In this document: piece after piece, positions 1 to 8,800 of the stretch | Layout: each line of letters starts with the position of its first letter | Numbering within the stretch: position 1 is the stretch's first letter | From: Burkholderiales bacterium | Lineage (GTDB): Bacteria > Pseudomonadota > Gammaproteobacteria > Burkholderiales > Burkholderiaceae_D | DNA: 64,000 nucleotides | Assembly (NCBI GenBank): GCA_016200895.1 | Contig: JACQDX010000048.1 | Span: forward strand, 57,078-121,077 | Reading direction: 5' to 3' | The notes under the pieces: generated by a model | What the model saw: the letters and a program-made list of their open reading frames with translations, nothing else | Told to the model about the DNA's origin: nothing | Databases searched by the model: none | Made by a program: the position numbers and the translations under genes

Positions 1-1
1 T

Positions 2-274
2 GATGGTGCAGTGTTGAAGTTTCTAGGCAAGAATCCGGCTGAACGCCCGGACGCCGATCCCATGCAATTACCTGCTCCTGCAGTGCCAGTGACGGTGCTA
101 CAAGGCAGCCTTGATAAAGTTGTGCCACCGGTTGTGCCTGAAGCTTATTGCAAGGCTTTCCCAAAAACGCAATTGGTATTGTTGCCAGAAGCTGGGCATT
201 TTGCGGTGATTGATCCGCAAAGTAATGCATGGCCTGCAGTGTCATTGGCTTTGCGTGGTTTGTCGGGGGCGTGA
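2..274 (+). CDS. alpha/beta hydrolase, C-terminal fragment (cut by window edge)
   Basis: The frame is open from the left edge, so this is the 3' end of a longer gene; the internal GTG at 11 is not a real start. The visible 90 residues contain the typical C-terminal third of an alpha/beta hydrolase: a strand followed by GSLDKVVPP, where the Asp would be the acid of the catalytic triad, then LLPEAGHF, where the His would be the catalytic base. The nucleophile lies outside the window, so the substrate cannot be inferred. Confidence 0.8.
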   Translation, partial: DGAVLKFLGKNPAERPDADPMQLPAPAVPVTVLQGSLDKVVPPVVPEAYCKAFPKTQLVLLPEAGHFAVIDPQSNAWPAVSLALRGLSGA

Positions 275-367
275 ATCAATGTGCACACCATGTTGAAATA
301 ATCCAGATGCGCATTTTGTTGAATAAACCTATCGAAGGGCGCAACACTAGCTCATGTAGACACGATT

Positions 368-391
368 AGCTCAGCGCAATCGCACGCATGT
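368..391. repeat. short direct repeat, left copy
   Basis: These 24 bases match positions 1086-1109 with three mismatches (core AATCGnACGCATGT). The two copies lie on either side of the membrane-protein gene at 572-997. The rest of 275-571 shows no gene I can support. Confidence 0.5.
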
Positions 392-571
392 TAGCCGCCA
401 TTTTCTATATCTTTCCGGTGGTTCCCTGCAAGAAAATGATATTCCGAAATACAATTTGATGAGGGATGAATCCAGAAAATTAATCGCAAATGAAAATTGG
501 CAGTTCTCTAAATCATTATTTGCCATTCGATATGTACGCTTTTTGCACCTGTCATTTCTACGTAAGCTGTC

Positions 572-997
572 ATGAATAAGTCGATCCCTCATATAGGTGC
601 AGTACTAGGAATTAGTCTGTACGTTTCAAGTTTTTTCTTTCCAGTGTTCAGTTGCATTGATGGCCCGCGTCATATGGGATACAACGTCGCTTGGGCAGGA
701 TGGATGGCAATCTTTGCCCTGGACCCAAGGTGGTTCGCAAATCCTCTCGCTCTGCTGATCGTTGCCGCAGTTGCAAGAGGGAAGGCGCTCCCGCTAGTGT
801 CCTTGTATTCAATCCTCGTCTTGGCAGTGGCGATTTCTTGCCTTTATGTTCCCGCAATGGCGTGTGGTTCGAGTGCAGGAGGGGCGGAACCTTCACAGGG
901 ACTAAGATTTGGCGGCTACCTTTGGATTGCTGCACTCTCTGTTTTGTCGCTTACAGGCTTCGCGTGGCAAATTACCAAACCCACGAATGACGGCTAG
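572..997 (+). CDS. small integral membrane protein of unknown function
   Basis: This 141-residue product has four apparent hydrophobic segments (about residues 8-28, 41-52, 58-92 as one or two spans, and 114-134) with short polar loops. There is no signal peptidase motif and no domain I recognise. It stands alone, separated from both neighbours by non-coding DNA and flanked by a pair of short direct repeats. The ATG lies in a weak ribosome-binding context. It is probably an inner-membrane protein; no function can be assigned. Confidence 0.65.
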   Translation: MNKSIPHIGAVLGISLYVSSFFFPVFSCIDGPRHMGYNVAWAGWMAIFALDPRWFANPLALLIVAAVARGKALPLVSLYSILVLAVAISCLYVPAMACGSSAGGAEPSQGLRFGGYLWIAALSVLSLTGFAWQITKPTNDG

Positions 998-1085
998 ACC
1001 TTCTATCGAGGCGTCGTCACCCTGATTTCCTGGCACTGCTCTTTCCTGACTCTGAAAAAGCGAGTAGGGACATAGGTGTTATACA

Positions 1086-1109
1086 AGCGCAGCGTAATCG
1101 TACGCATGT
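1086..1109. repeat. short direct repeat, right copy
   Basis: Twenty-one of 24 bases are identical to positions 368-391. Confidence 0.5.
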
Positions 1110-1207
1110 CTGTTTACCCCCGGTCTGCAATCGAATGTTACGTGTGAAGATATTTGAAAAACAGATTCGTAAAACAATACGAACCTGAATTTAAATCAGA
1201 TCACGCC

Positions 1208-1257
1208 TTGGAGCGCCTGCCCGTTGAACTCTTGTCAAAAACACGCAGGAATAACGT
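1208..1257. repeat. dispersed intergenic repeat, copy 1 (diverged)
   Basis: The segment reads as GGAGCGCC followed by CCCG and then a CAAAA-CACGCAGGAATAACG tail. The same order occurs at 7384-7434, and the same words in a rearranged order at 48382-48433. All three lie outside genes. Confidence 0.55.
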
Positions 1258-1373
1258 AATGTTCATCACTGCTTATCAAATGGCGAATTTAGTAAGTCCG
1301 GTGAAAAACGTAATACGTAAACTCACATCCGGGCAGCCAAGCTTAGACCAACGCCCCGTCGCCGGGGACCTAT

Positions 1374-1751
1374 TTACTTATTCCCTTGCACCATCTGCGC
1401 ATCAATATCCGCCAGACATTCAATACCACGCTGGGTAATCGTCATCTTGCCAGTCTCGGCATTGACTTCTACATGGGCTTTCTTGCCCAGGAAGGTAGCT
1501 ACCGGGCCGGGGAGGGGCGTGTCAGGGTCATTCGCAATCGCGCGCAAGCCATCTATGCATTGCTTGATGAACAGGGTTTGCCTGCCTGCATCGGTCAGTT
1601 CCAGCGTGCCGTCTTTGCGGTGGGTCATGAACTTGATGCCGCACAGGCGCTTGGCATTGCGGCTGATGCAGGCATTCGGTTTGGTATTGCGCGGCAGCTT
1701 GCTTAATTGCTCCAGTGCGTCGTATTCATCTATGCTGAGTTTCTGATTCAT
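1374..1751 (-). CDS. hypothetical protein, 125 aa
   Basis: A soluble, charged product without signal peptide or membrane span. The N-terminal half is rich in Lys/Arg with two Cys (around residues 28 and 37); the C-terminal third reads like a winged-helix strand pair (GKMTITQRGIECLADID), so DNA binding is possible but unproven. It has protein-like composition and ends just before a repeat-rich intergenic region. The ATG at 1751 has no strong ribosome-binding site. I do not recognise a family. Confidence 0.55.
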   Translation of the reverse strand: MNQKLSIDEYDALEQLSKLPRNTKPNACISRNAKRLCGIKFMTHRKDGTLELTDAGRQTLFIKQCIDGLRAIANDPDTPLPGPVATFLGKKAHVEVNAETGKMTITQRGIECLADIDAQMVQGNK

Positions 1752-1870
1752 TGCTACTTTCTAAAATGGAAAACGAGAAATCAAAATTTAATAACCATAA
1801 TCTATTGGTTTTCTTCTGATCTTCTCTGTGCCTCTGTGCCTCTGTGGTGAGAGGTCTTGATCTTGAAAAT

Positions 1871-3175
1871 TTACTTATATACTTTGCCATTCTTCATGAC
1901 GAAAGCTACCTTGGTCAAGCTAGTCACGTCTACCAGCGGATCGGTATCGACGGCAATGATGTCCGCGAACTTGCCAATCTTGATGCTGCCGACCTTGTCT
2001 TTCAAGCCCAGTAAATCTGCCGCATTGATGGTGGCTGCCTGTATGGCTTGCATGGGGGTCATGCCATACTTGACCATGTAATAAAACTGCTTGCCATTGT
2101 CACCATGCGGGTAGACGCCAGCGTCTGAGCCAAATGCCATGCGGGCACCGCCTTGCAGGGCAGCACGGAAGTTGTCGCGTTGTTTTTGGCCTATCTCTTT
2201 TTCCTTGGCCAGCGATTCAGGCAAGAAACCCGCTTTTTCGCCTTCGCCAAGGATATAGTCGTCATTATAGATGTCCATGACCAGCCATGTGCCATGTTGT
2301 TTGGCCAATTTGATGCCTTCGTTGTCAATCAGGCTGCTGTGCTCGACTGAATCTACACCGGCGCGTATGGCATCACTGATGCCACTGGCACCGTGGGCAT
2401 GGGCGGCAACCTTGCGGCCCAGCTTGTGGGCTTCCTGCACGATGGCCTGCATTTCTTCGAGGGTATATTGCTGGGCACCTGCGGCATCGCCTTTGGACAA
2501 TACACCGCCAGTGGCGCAAATCTTGATGACATCTGCACCATACTTGGCCATTTCACGCACTTTGCTGCGGGCTGCCCATGGGCCATCGGCCACACCTTTG
2601 CCTACGTCATTGTATTCAGGTGGCAGCAGGTTATTGTCGCAATGACCACCCTTGATGCCTAAGGCATAGCCTGCGGCGAGTATGCGCGGGCCGGGGAAGT
2701 CGCCATCATTGATGGCATCGCGCAGGGCAACATCAGAAAAACCTTCAGAACCAACATCACGCACGGTGGTGAAACCTGCATTCAAAGTATCGCGAGCAGC
2801 CCTGACACCGTAGAGCGCACCGCGTACCGTGGATGTACCCAGAGAGCTATAGCCATGCTGGTGTGGATTGCTGGTCAGGTGCGTATGCGCATCAATCAGG
2901 CCAGGCAATACGGTGGATTTGGACAGGTCTATGACCCTGGCCGCTGCCGGGATGGGCGTGCCAGCTATTGGCGTTATCGTAATAATATGCTCACCTTCAA
3001 TGACGATAAGCTGGTCGCGCAAGATTTTGCCGCTTTCGACATCCAGCAGGCGACCAGCCTTGATGGCGATGGTTTCTTTGGTGGGGGCTTTATCTTCAGC
3101 CTGGGTCGGGCTGGCTGCCAACATCAGGCTGCATAGCATGCTGCTCAATAATACGGGTGCCAGGTTTTTATTCAT
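1871..3175 (-). CDS. secreted metal-dependent amidohydrolase (imidazolonepropionase/Xaa-Pro dipeptidase-like)
   Basis: A 434-residue enzyme with a clear signal peptide (residues 1-26, ending ...SPTQA). It carries the amidohydrolase metal site in order: DAHTHL (HxH), ICATGG following a Lys that would be the carbamylated ligand, AHAHG, VEHSS and FGSDAG (the catalytic Asp). Family members of this type hydrolyse cyclic imides or N-acyl and prolyl dipeptides; the substrate here is unknown. Location is periplasmic or outer-membrane associated. It is monocistronic, with the cupin gene 130 bp upstream on the same strand. Confidence 0.9.
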   Translation of the reverse strand: MNKNLAPVLLSSMLCSLMLAASPTQAEDKAPTKETIAIKAGRLLDVESGKILRDQLIVIEGEHIITITPIAGTPIPAAARVIDLSKSTVLPGLIDAHTHLTSNPHQHGYSSLGTSTVRGALYGVRAARDTLNAGFTTVRDVGSEGFSDVALRDAINDGDFPGPRILAAGYALGIKGGHCDNNLLPPEYNDVGKGVADGPWAARSKVREMAKYGADVIKICATGGVLSKGDAAGAQQYTLEEMQAIVQEAHKLGRKVAAHAHGASGISDAIRAGVDSVEHSSLIDNEGIKLAKQHGTWLVMDIYNDDYILGEGEKAGFLPESLAKEKEIGQKQRDNFRAALQGGARMAFGSDAGVYPHGDNGKQFYYMVKYGMTPMQAIQAATINAADLLGLKDKVGSIKIGKFADIIAVDTDPLVDVTSLTKVAFVMKNGKVYK

Positions 3176-3305
3176 TGTTGTTCTCTAGGATGTTTTTATA
3201 TGGAATTTTCATCTTGCCGGTATGGTGGCAAGCTGATTGCCAGCGAATATAACATGGGGAAGTTTCACGCAGCGCATCTCACATGGCAATGCTTAAGGCG
3301 CATGA

Positions 3306-3635
3306 CTAATCCACAATAAACAACTTCGCCCCGGTCGTTGTTGATGAGCGGTGCGCTTCAGCTCCGTCAGCAACCTGGTAGCTCATGCCAGCCTTCAAAG
3401 TCAGCACGCGGCCATCATCAAGTTCGGTCAGCATTTCACCTTCCATGCACAGCAGGATATGTCCCTTGCTGCACCAGTGATCGGCCAGATAGCCGGGTGT
3501 GTATTCGACCATGCGCACGCGGATGTCGCCAAACTTGCAGGTGCGCCAGAAGGCCTTGCCGGTAATGCCGGGATGTTCGGTTTTTTCAACAGTGGACCAG
3601 TCGGTAGTGCCAAAGGGGATATCTGAAATTTTCAT
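3306..3635 (-). CDS. DHCW-motif cupin-fold protein
   Basis: A 109-residue single-domain cupin. Visible are the beta-barrel segments around YLADHWCSKGHILLCMEGE and the second motif around GMSYQVADGAEAHR. The HW-C motif characterises the small DHCW cupin family, whose reaction is unknown. It is the last gene of a likely three-gene run (nucleosidase, acetyltransferase, cupin) read on the minus strand, with a 93-bp gap after the acetyltransferase. Confidence 0.8.
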   Translation of the reverse strand: MKISDIPFGTTDWSTVEKTEHPGITGKAFWRTCKFGDIRVRMVEYTPGYLADHWCSKGHILLCMEGEMLTELDDGRVLTLKAGMSYQVADGAEAHRSSTTTGAKLFIVD

Positions 3636-3728
3636 GTGAAGGTTTTATAGAATTGAAGTGAATAATCTTTCGATACATGGAGACCAGGCTGCTGTTGCTG
3701 TCTCTTTGATGCGATGTCTTGAGCTTGA

Positions 3729-4370
3729 TTATTCTGCCAAAGCAATCGCCTTCAAAGCCCCAATATCCCCTGCGGTAATGACACTGATATGGCGGCTGAT
3801 TTTTTCTGCCGGCCAATCCCACCAGGCGATTTGTTCCAGGGTATCGATAACATCGTCCGTAAAACGCCATCGTATCGGTTTGGCTGGATTGCCGCCGACG
3901 ATGGTATAAGCAGGCACATCGCCGACGACCACAGAGCGTGATGAGATGATGGCACCGTTGCCTATCTTCACACCCGGCATGATCAGTGCCTCGTAGCCTA
4001 TCCAGACATCGTTGCCGATGATAGTGTCACCCTTGTAGGGCAGGGCTTCAAGGTCCATCGGCGTTTTCTCCCAGCCATTGCCAAAGATCTGGAAAGGGTA
4101 GGTCGAGATACCCGCCATATTGTGGTTTGCCCCATTCATGATGAACTTGACACCACGCGCCAGCGCGCAGAACTTGCCTATGATGAGCTTGTCGCCGATG
4201 AAGGGGAAATGGTAGAGCACATTGCGCTCGAAATCTTCGGCACCATCCGGGTCATCATAATAGGTGTAGTCACCGATAAGGATATTCGGGTTGCTGACCG
4301 TATTCTTGATATAGCAAACCTGAGGGAAGCCCTGCATGGGGTGGGCGTTTTTTGGGTCTGGTCCGTGCAT
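3729..4370 (-). CDS. Vat-like xenobiotic O-acetyltransferase (left-handed beta-helix)
   Basis: A 213-residue hexapeptide-repeat acetyltransferase of the CatB/Vat class, which acetylates hydroxyl groups of streptogramin A or chloramphenicol using acetyl-CoA. Key features are GANHNMAGISTYPF near residue 80-95, containing the catalytic His, the repeats around IIGNDVWIGYEALIMPGVKIG, and the terminal VGGNPAKPIRWRF. The whole length and the N-terminal YTYYDDP motif fit the family. It starts 6 bp after the nucleosidase gene ends, so they are probably co-transcribed. Whether it confers resistance is inference; chromosomal homologues may act on other molecules. Confidence 0.85.
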   Translation of the reverse strand: MHGPDPKNAHPMQGFPQVCYIKNTVSNPNILIGDYTYYDDPDGAEDFERNVLYHFPFIGDKLIIGKFCALARGVKFIMNGANHNMAGISTYPFQIFGNGWEKTPMDLEALPYKGDTIIGNDVWIGYEALIMPGVKIGNGAIISSRSVVVGDVPAYTIVGGNPAKPIRWRFTDDVIDTLEQIAWWDWPAEKISRHISVITAGDIGALKAIALAE

Positions 4371-4376
4371 AAAATT

Positions 4377-4970
4377 TTAATGTTGTATGTCGTCAAGCAA
4401 CTGATGCAAGGCCTTGGTCATGGCCTTGATCGAGCCCTGCATATCCCATTCATCATTATCGACATTGACGAAATTCGATATGGCGCGCAATTCCAGGAAA
4501 GGCTGGTCTTCCTGCAGGCAGGTATAGAAGAAGGCCGCACCTTCCATGTTTTCCAGGTCAACGAATTCAGTATTGACGTAGTGCGCCATGGCGGCATTCA
4601 GTGACATGCTGCGGGCTCTCGGGAATTCTGTACCTGCGGGGATGAAGGGGCAGCTAAGCGTATGGCGGCGTTCAAATTCCATGTCGATGGGCAGGTGCGC
4701 CAGGTGGGTGAAGCCCTCGGGCGTGAAAAAGCCCAGGTCACCTTCAACCTCGCTTTCAACCAGCGCCACGTCACCTACCTTGAAACTGGAATGCGGATAA
4801 GCCCCGGCTATGCCCGCCATGATGAGCATGTCTGGCTCATATTCGTAAATAGCCCTGAGGGTCGCATGGGCGGTCGCGGTAAGCCCGACACCAGAGACGA
4901 TGGTGATAATGCCTTCGCGCTGGAACAGGCTGGCTTCAGTCTGTGTAGGGAAGAGGACGGCTATTTTCAT
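4377..4970 (-). CDS. nucleoside phosphorylase/nucleosidase family protein (futalosine hydrolase-like)
   Basis: A 197-residue member of the purine nucleoside phosphorylase/MTAN superfamily. Diagnostic pieces are GVGLTATAHATLRAI, MAGIAGAYPHSSFKVGDVALV, ENMEGAAFFYTC (the Glu-Met-Glu nucleoside-binding motif) and ELRAISNFV. The size and these motifs look most like futalosine hydrolase (MqnB), but no other menaquinone-pathway gene is nearby and this lineage normally uses ubiquinone, so a different nucleoside or adenosylated by-product is more likely. First gene of the three-gene minus-strand run. Confidence 0.75.
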   Translation of the reverse strand: MKIAVLFPTQTEASLFQREGIITIVSGVGLTATAHATLRAIYEYEPDMLIMAGIAGAYPHSSFKVGDVALVESEVEGDLGFFTPEGFTHLAHLPIDMEFERRHTLSCPFIPAGTEFPRARSMSLNAAMAHYVNTEFVDLENMEGAAFFYTCLQEDQPFLELRAISNFVNVDNDEWDMQGSIKAMTKALHQLLDDIQH

Positions 4971-5271
4971 GATGTAGTGCTTTCTGCAGCTTGGCCAAGG
5001 CTATGAGCGGATGATTGTATTTTATCAATGATTAGGGCTCAGCCAAATTGAATTGACTGGTTTTTTAGCTGCTGTTGTATGAATTGTGCCGAAATTTTTT
5101 GGCATATACTGCATAAATAGGGGATTTTGCGCCTGGATTCGATCTGGCAATGACCCTGAGTTTATTCTATCTACAGGATGGGACACTGAAACTTTGAGAA
5201 AGTTTGCCGTTAAGTAGGCATGCTTGCTGTTTCCGATATGAACATTTGCTGCAATAAGTGCAGGTGCAACG
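4971..5271. other. divergent intergenic region
   Basis: It separates the minus-strand nucleosidase cluster from the plus-strand DUF4214 gene and must hold both promoters. I see no repeat or structured element. A purine-rich AGGTG stretch just before 5272 serves as ribosome-binding site. Confidence 0.5.
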
Positions 5272-7017
5272 ATGGCCAAAACCAATAAAGAATTTGTCAC
5301 AGGCTTGTTCCAGATACTCTGGGACAAACAACCCGACCAGCAGACGGTGGATTTATATGCCTCCCGCCTGGATTCTGGCTTGCTCACGCGTGCCGGGGTT
5401 GAATACAGCTTTTTGATTGCGCCAGAGTATAGCCCGGTTGCCGAACAAGTCGTGCGCCTGTACCTGGCAGCCTTCAACCGTATTCCTGACACCGATGGCT
5501 TCACCTTCTGGATGGGCGTGCACAGGAATGGCGGTAGTAATAGCCAGATCGCCCAGGTGTTTGCCCAGTCAGAAGAGTTTGTCAGCAAATATGGTGGCAG
5601 TTTGTCGAATAGCCAGTTCCTCGACCTGATTTATCAAAATGTGCTCGGCCGTACCGCCGATACAGCAGGCCGTGATTATTGGGTAGGGCAAATGACGAAC
5701 GGCATGGCGCGTGGCGAGATCGTCAACCAGTTTGCGCAGTCACAAGAATTCAAGATAGCCGCTTCAACCAAGGTGTATGCCAGTGTGGTCTACACAACCT
5801 TGATAGGCCGCATGCCAACTGCGGCTGAAGCGGCTGCTGCACCCACCAATGTCGAACAACTCGTCTTGAAAGTGGCGCAGGCATCGGAAGTGACGCCGAC
5901 CATAGGCAGCATCTCTTATTCAGCACCTGCATTTGTCGAGCAGCAACTCAATGATGGCAGCATGACCAGCAGTATTGTTTTAACACTGACTGGCGACACC
6001 TTCAAGGGTAATGTCGGCGCTGCACTGGGCAAGTTGACTAATGTACCCACCGGCCTGACTGGCACCCTGGTCAAGACCACAGACACCACCGCCACCCTGA
6101 CCCTGAGTGGCAAGGCCACGGCCAATGCCAGTATCAATAACATCACTAACCTGACTGTGACGCTGGATAACACCTCCTTCACGGGTGGCAAGGTTGTGAA
6201 TATCCTTAATGCAGTCAAGTCTGATCTGCAAATCAATTACATTGATATCCCGCTCAACGAAACCAATCATTTACTGAGCGGCAAAGGCGCGCTGACCACG
6301 GCTCTGGTGATTGACTTGAATCTGGATGTGCTGACACTGGACAGCAAGCCCCTGGCTTTGCTGAGTGGCGACATCAAACAGGTGGATTACGTTGACCTGA
6401 GTTCGATTGCCGCAGCCACCACTACAGGAACAAGCACAAGTACTTCCGGCACCAAGGTGACTGTAACCACCACCATCAAGGGTGATGAAGCAAATAATTT
6501 GCTGATAGGCTCGAATTATCCGAATTTTTTCACAGGCGGTGGCGGGCACGACACCATGCAGGGTGGTGTTGGCGTGGACACCTATACATTCGGCATCACC
6601 CCGGTTGCCAATGGCGTTGACACCATCACCAATTTCACGATAGGCAAGGGTGGTGATGTATTGAATTTCTCCGCCTTCCTGAACAAGACTGGCACCACCA
6701 AAATCGCCGCCGTCAACGCCGCAGCCACCACACCCAAAGCCTGGGCCAATGGCGACGTTTTAGCGGTACAGGGTAACGCCCTCGACACCACAAAAATTGC
6801 CGCCCTGTTCGGCACAGGCAAAGCCTTCACCGGCCCCACCGTCGCCAGCAAAATGGTCATCATCACTGCAGACATCATCGGCGATGCCAGCGTCTGGTAT
6901 GTGATTAACCAGTTGGATGTCAACAACATCACGCCGGATGAAATTGTGCTGGTGGGCGTGTTGAAGAACGTGAATAACCTGAGTTTGGTTGGGTTTGATG
7001 TGACGAATTTTTTGTGA
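5272..7017 (+). CDS. secreted DUF4214 protein with one RTX-like repeat block
   Basis: A 581-residue protein without a Sec signal. Residues 1-165 contain tandem DUF4214 units (RLYLAAFNRIPDTDGFTFW and IYQNVLGRTADTAGRDYW). The middle is a Thr/Ser/Asn-rich beta region. Around residues 405-440 a single glycine-aspartate block (GDEANNLLIGSNYPNFFTGGGGH and onward) resembles RTX calcium-binding nonapeptides, followed by DTITNFTIGKGGD. This architecture is typical of type I secretion substrates of Burkholderiales. No secretion genes are adjacent. A second DUF4214 protein lies at 24334-25824, with the domain at the opposite end. Confidence 0.8.
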   Translation: MAKTNKEFVTGLFQILWDKQPDQQTVDLYASRLDSGLLTRAGVEYSFLIAPEYSPVAEQVVRLYLAAFNRIPDTDGFTFWMGVHRNGGSNSQIAQVFAQSEEFVSKYGGSLSNSQFLDLIYQNVLGRTADTAGRDYWVGQMTNGMARGEIVNQFAQSQEFKIAASTKVYASVVYTTLIGRMPTAAEAAAAPTNVEQLVLKVAQASEVTPTIGSISYSAPAFVEQQLNDGSMTSSIVLTLTGDTFKGNVGAALGKLTNVPTGLTGTLVKTTDTTATLTLSGKATANASINNITNLTVTLDNTSFTGGKVVNILNAVKSDLQINYIDIPLNETNHLLSGKGALTTALVIDLNLDVLTLDSKPLALLSGDIKQVDYVDLSSIAAATTTGTSTSTSGTKVTVTTTIKGDEANNLLIGSNYPNFFTGGGGHDTMQGGVGVDTYTFGITPVANGVDTITNFTIGKGGDVLNFSAFLNKTGTTKIAAVNAAATTPKAWANGDVLAVQGNALDTTKIAALFGTGKAFTGPTVASKMVIITADIIGDASVWYVINQLDVNNITPDEIVLVGVLKNVNNLSLVGFDVTNFL

Positions 7018-7120
7018 CGTAGATATGTGATTTGAAGATTACTGTATATAGGATGTAGGAATATGGGGAGGGGCCGCGGTGACGTTGCTTTTGACTTTTG
7101 CCGTTCCCATGTGTCGGCGC

Positions 7121-7212
7121 CGTTTGTGCAGTACAGAAAATGGATTAAGAAGAGCCGCTGTTTGAGCCGAAGGCGAGTTTCGGATCTTCCCATTTTTTGT
7201 ACTGCACAAACG
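7121..7212. repeat. long inverted repeat (23-bp arms, one mismatch)
   Basis: The arm at 7121-7143 (starting CGTTTGTGCAGTAC) is the reverse complement of 7190-7212 with one mismatch, around a 46-nt loop. The arms and the following tract resemble repeats I recall between genes of Oxalobacteraceae. It could also end transcription of the DUF4214 gene, but the 100-bp distance and lack of a T run argue for a repeat. Confidence 0.75.
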
Positions 7213-7245
7213 GGAACCCCGCAGGGGCGACGACGCCTGGGTCGC

Positions 7246-7282
7246 CTTTCTTTGAATACGTTCTTTGGCGACGCAAAGAAAG
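7246..7282. repeat. CTTTCTTTG...CAAAGAAAG hairpin
   Basis: Perfect 9-bp arms at 7246-7254 and 7274-7282 with a 19-nt loop. It continues the repeat unit begun at 7121. Confidence 0.65.
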
Positions 7283-7383
7283 TATTTCGGCCGCCGGGCC
7301 GAGACCCGGCTTGTATCTACGAAGGGCAATCGTTTTAGTCAGAGTACGACATCAACAAAAGACACGGTATTCCACGAACGCCA

Positions 7384-7434
7384 CTGGAGCGCCAGCCCGG
7401 TAGATTCCTGCCAAAAGCACGCAGGAATAACGTT
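7384..7434. repeat. dispersed intergenic repeat, copy 2
   Basis: CTGGAGCGCCAGCCCGG followed by ATTCCTGCCAAAAGCACGC and AGGAATAACGTTA. It shares long identical words with 1208-1257 and 48382-48433. Confidence 0.6.
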
Positions 7435-7527
7435 AAAAGGGGAAGCATTAATCGTGAGACCGTAAAGCTGGTAGGCAAAACTGTATTTCAGAATGAGATC
7501 TCGGCACAGTCTCAATATCTGAAAACC

Positions 7528-8118
7528 CTACTCCTTCACCACCTTAGTCCCCGCCACCATATCCCCCAACCGCAATTGCTTGCGCCCCAGCGCAAACACC
7601 CAGTCCACTACCGTCAACACAAGCACATTACGCAAAAAGGATTGTGTCAGATTGCAGGGATGTTCAGTATCATGATGAACCACGCGGATATGCATGATGC
7701 GCTTGCCCAAGCTTTGGCCGTCAAAACCATCCTTGAACAATTGATACAGCAGCCACAAAATCAACGCTACCCGGTTGGTTTGCTTGAACAGGTTAGGCAT
7801 GGTGACGGTGATCAGCAAACCCAGCAAGGCTAACAACAATGCGACACCAACAGTGTCAATGACCTGGGCAATGAAGCGTTTTGACAGGCCAGCGAGTTTT
7901 CCATCGTCAGCATTTTGCTGGTCAGCAATCTTTAGGTGTTGCTGACGTTGCTCCCTGACTGCGTTGATATCAACGCCGCGCACAGAGAGTATTGATTCAA
8001 CTGCGGCATATTCATGTTCAGCCAGATCAGGCTTGATGCCCAGGGCGAGCAAATCCCCCGTCTCTTTTGACGCATAACTGTCTTGCAATGGTCTTTGTAA
8101 AGCATTTAATGCATTCAT
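7528..8118 (-). CDS. RDD family membrane protein
   Basis: A 196-residue protein. A cytoplasmic N-terminal region (about 1-75) with Gln/Lys-rich helices is followed by an RDD domain: RFIAQVIDTVGVALLLALLG with the conserved Arg and Asp, a second span (VALILWLLYQLFKDGF), GQSLGKRIMHIRVV, and a last hydrophobic segment ending GDMVAGTKVV. RDD proteins are small inner-membrane proteins, some linked to ion or proton exchange; no substrate can be inferred here. Confidence 0.85.
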   Translation of the reverse strand: MNALNALQRPLQDSYASKETGDLLALGIKPDLAEHEYAAVESILSVRGVDINAVREQRQQHLKIADQQNADDGKLAGLSKRFIAQVIDTVGVALLLALLGLLITVTMPNLFKQTNRVALILWLLYQLFKDGFDGQSLGKRIMHIRVVHHDTEHPCNLTQSFLRNVLVLTVVDWVFALGRKQLRLGDMVAGTKVVKE

Positions 8119-8800
8119 TTTTGCAATTCAAAGTCAAAGATAGAGAAGTGCTTGATTCAGCATAGCGTATTAATCAGGCAATTTTTGGCGAAATTGTTGC
8201 AACATATTACAGAGATGGAAGATCAGACCTGATCCAGTATCAGCAACATGTGTCGGTGGTATCACCGGGCATTGGACTGACAACTGCACGCTTGTTGGTG
8301 CTGTATCTCAGTCTCTGATCGTTTTTATATCCGGTAAAAATTGGTCAAACACGGTCAAACACTGCGTCAACGTAGCCAGCGAGGAATTGAAGATACCAGC
8401 AGAATGGCAGGAAATCAAAACTGCAGACAGGCTTGCAATTAGTTGTGCGATGCTAATAATGTTATTTGTTGCATTGCGGCAGCAATTGCGGCCATTAAAA
8501 ATTTCTCCTTGCATAGTGAAAAACTGGATGGCGGGGGCGCGCATCAATGTCATTGCGGCCAATGATATTGGTCTGCAGCAACGTCGCCAAATTGCAACTG
8601 AAATCGACAACATTATGATCTCCAGGGTATTGTTTTTGGGTTTTACCTAGCAATATATCAAACTGAATCAAGAAAAGTTACTTCTGGCTAACTCAGTACT
8701 TCTTCTGATTTGTTAAATTATCAAGTGACAAAATCAGTGCTATCCTGAAAGAGCTGTTGCTACAGAATATTCCGTCCGACTTTTGTATTGGAGAACCGGT
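8119..8800. other. 680-bp region without a supported gene
   Basis: Overlapping open frames on both strands (8308-8613 minus, 8387-8650 plus) lack family resemblance, ribosome-binding sites and conserved motifs, so I do not call them. The last 40 bp carry the ribosome-binding site of the chemoreceptor (GGAGA, six bases before the ATG at 8801). Confidence 0.4.

Larger units (their letters stand above)
998..1373. other. intergenic region with degenerate repeat fragments
   Basis: It holds the right copy of the short direct repeat (1086-1109) and, at about 1208-1257, a diverged copy of a dispersed sequence also found near 7384-7434 and 48382-48433. An open frame crosses the region at 1154-1438 but has no protein-like character and runs into the gene on the other strand. 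Confidence 0.5.
7018..7527. other. 510-bp intergenic region filled with repeats
   Basis: It holds a long hairpin (7121-7212), a second hairpin (7246-7282) followed by a GC-rich GGCCGCCGGGCCGAGACCCGG-type tail, and a dispersed repeat copy (7384-7434). Several frames stay open here but none looks like a protein; the openness follows from the palindromes. Confidence 0.6.

Noticed and set aside
1154..1438. 94-codon plus-strand frame
   Set aside because: It crosses a dispersed repeat and the 3' end of a gene on the other strand; no ribosome-binding site or motif.
7039..7338. Open frames on both strands in the repeat region
   Set aside because: They follow from palindromic repeats; both strands read through the same hairpin with similar peptides.
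8308..8650. Overlapping frames before the chemoreceptor
   Set aside because: Neither strand has a ribosome-binding site, conserved motif or convincing composition.
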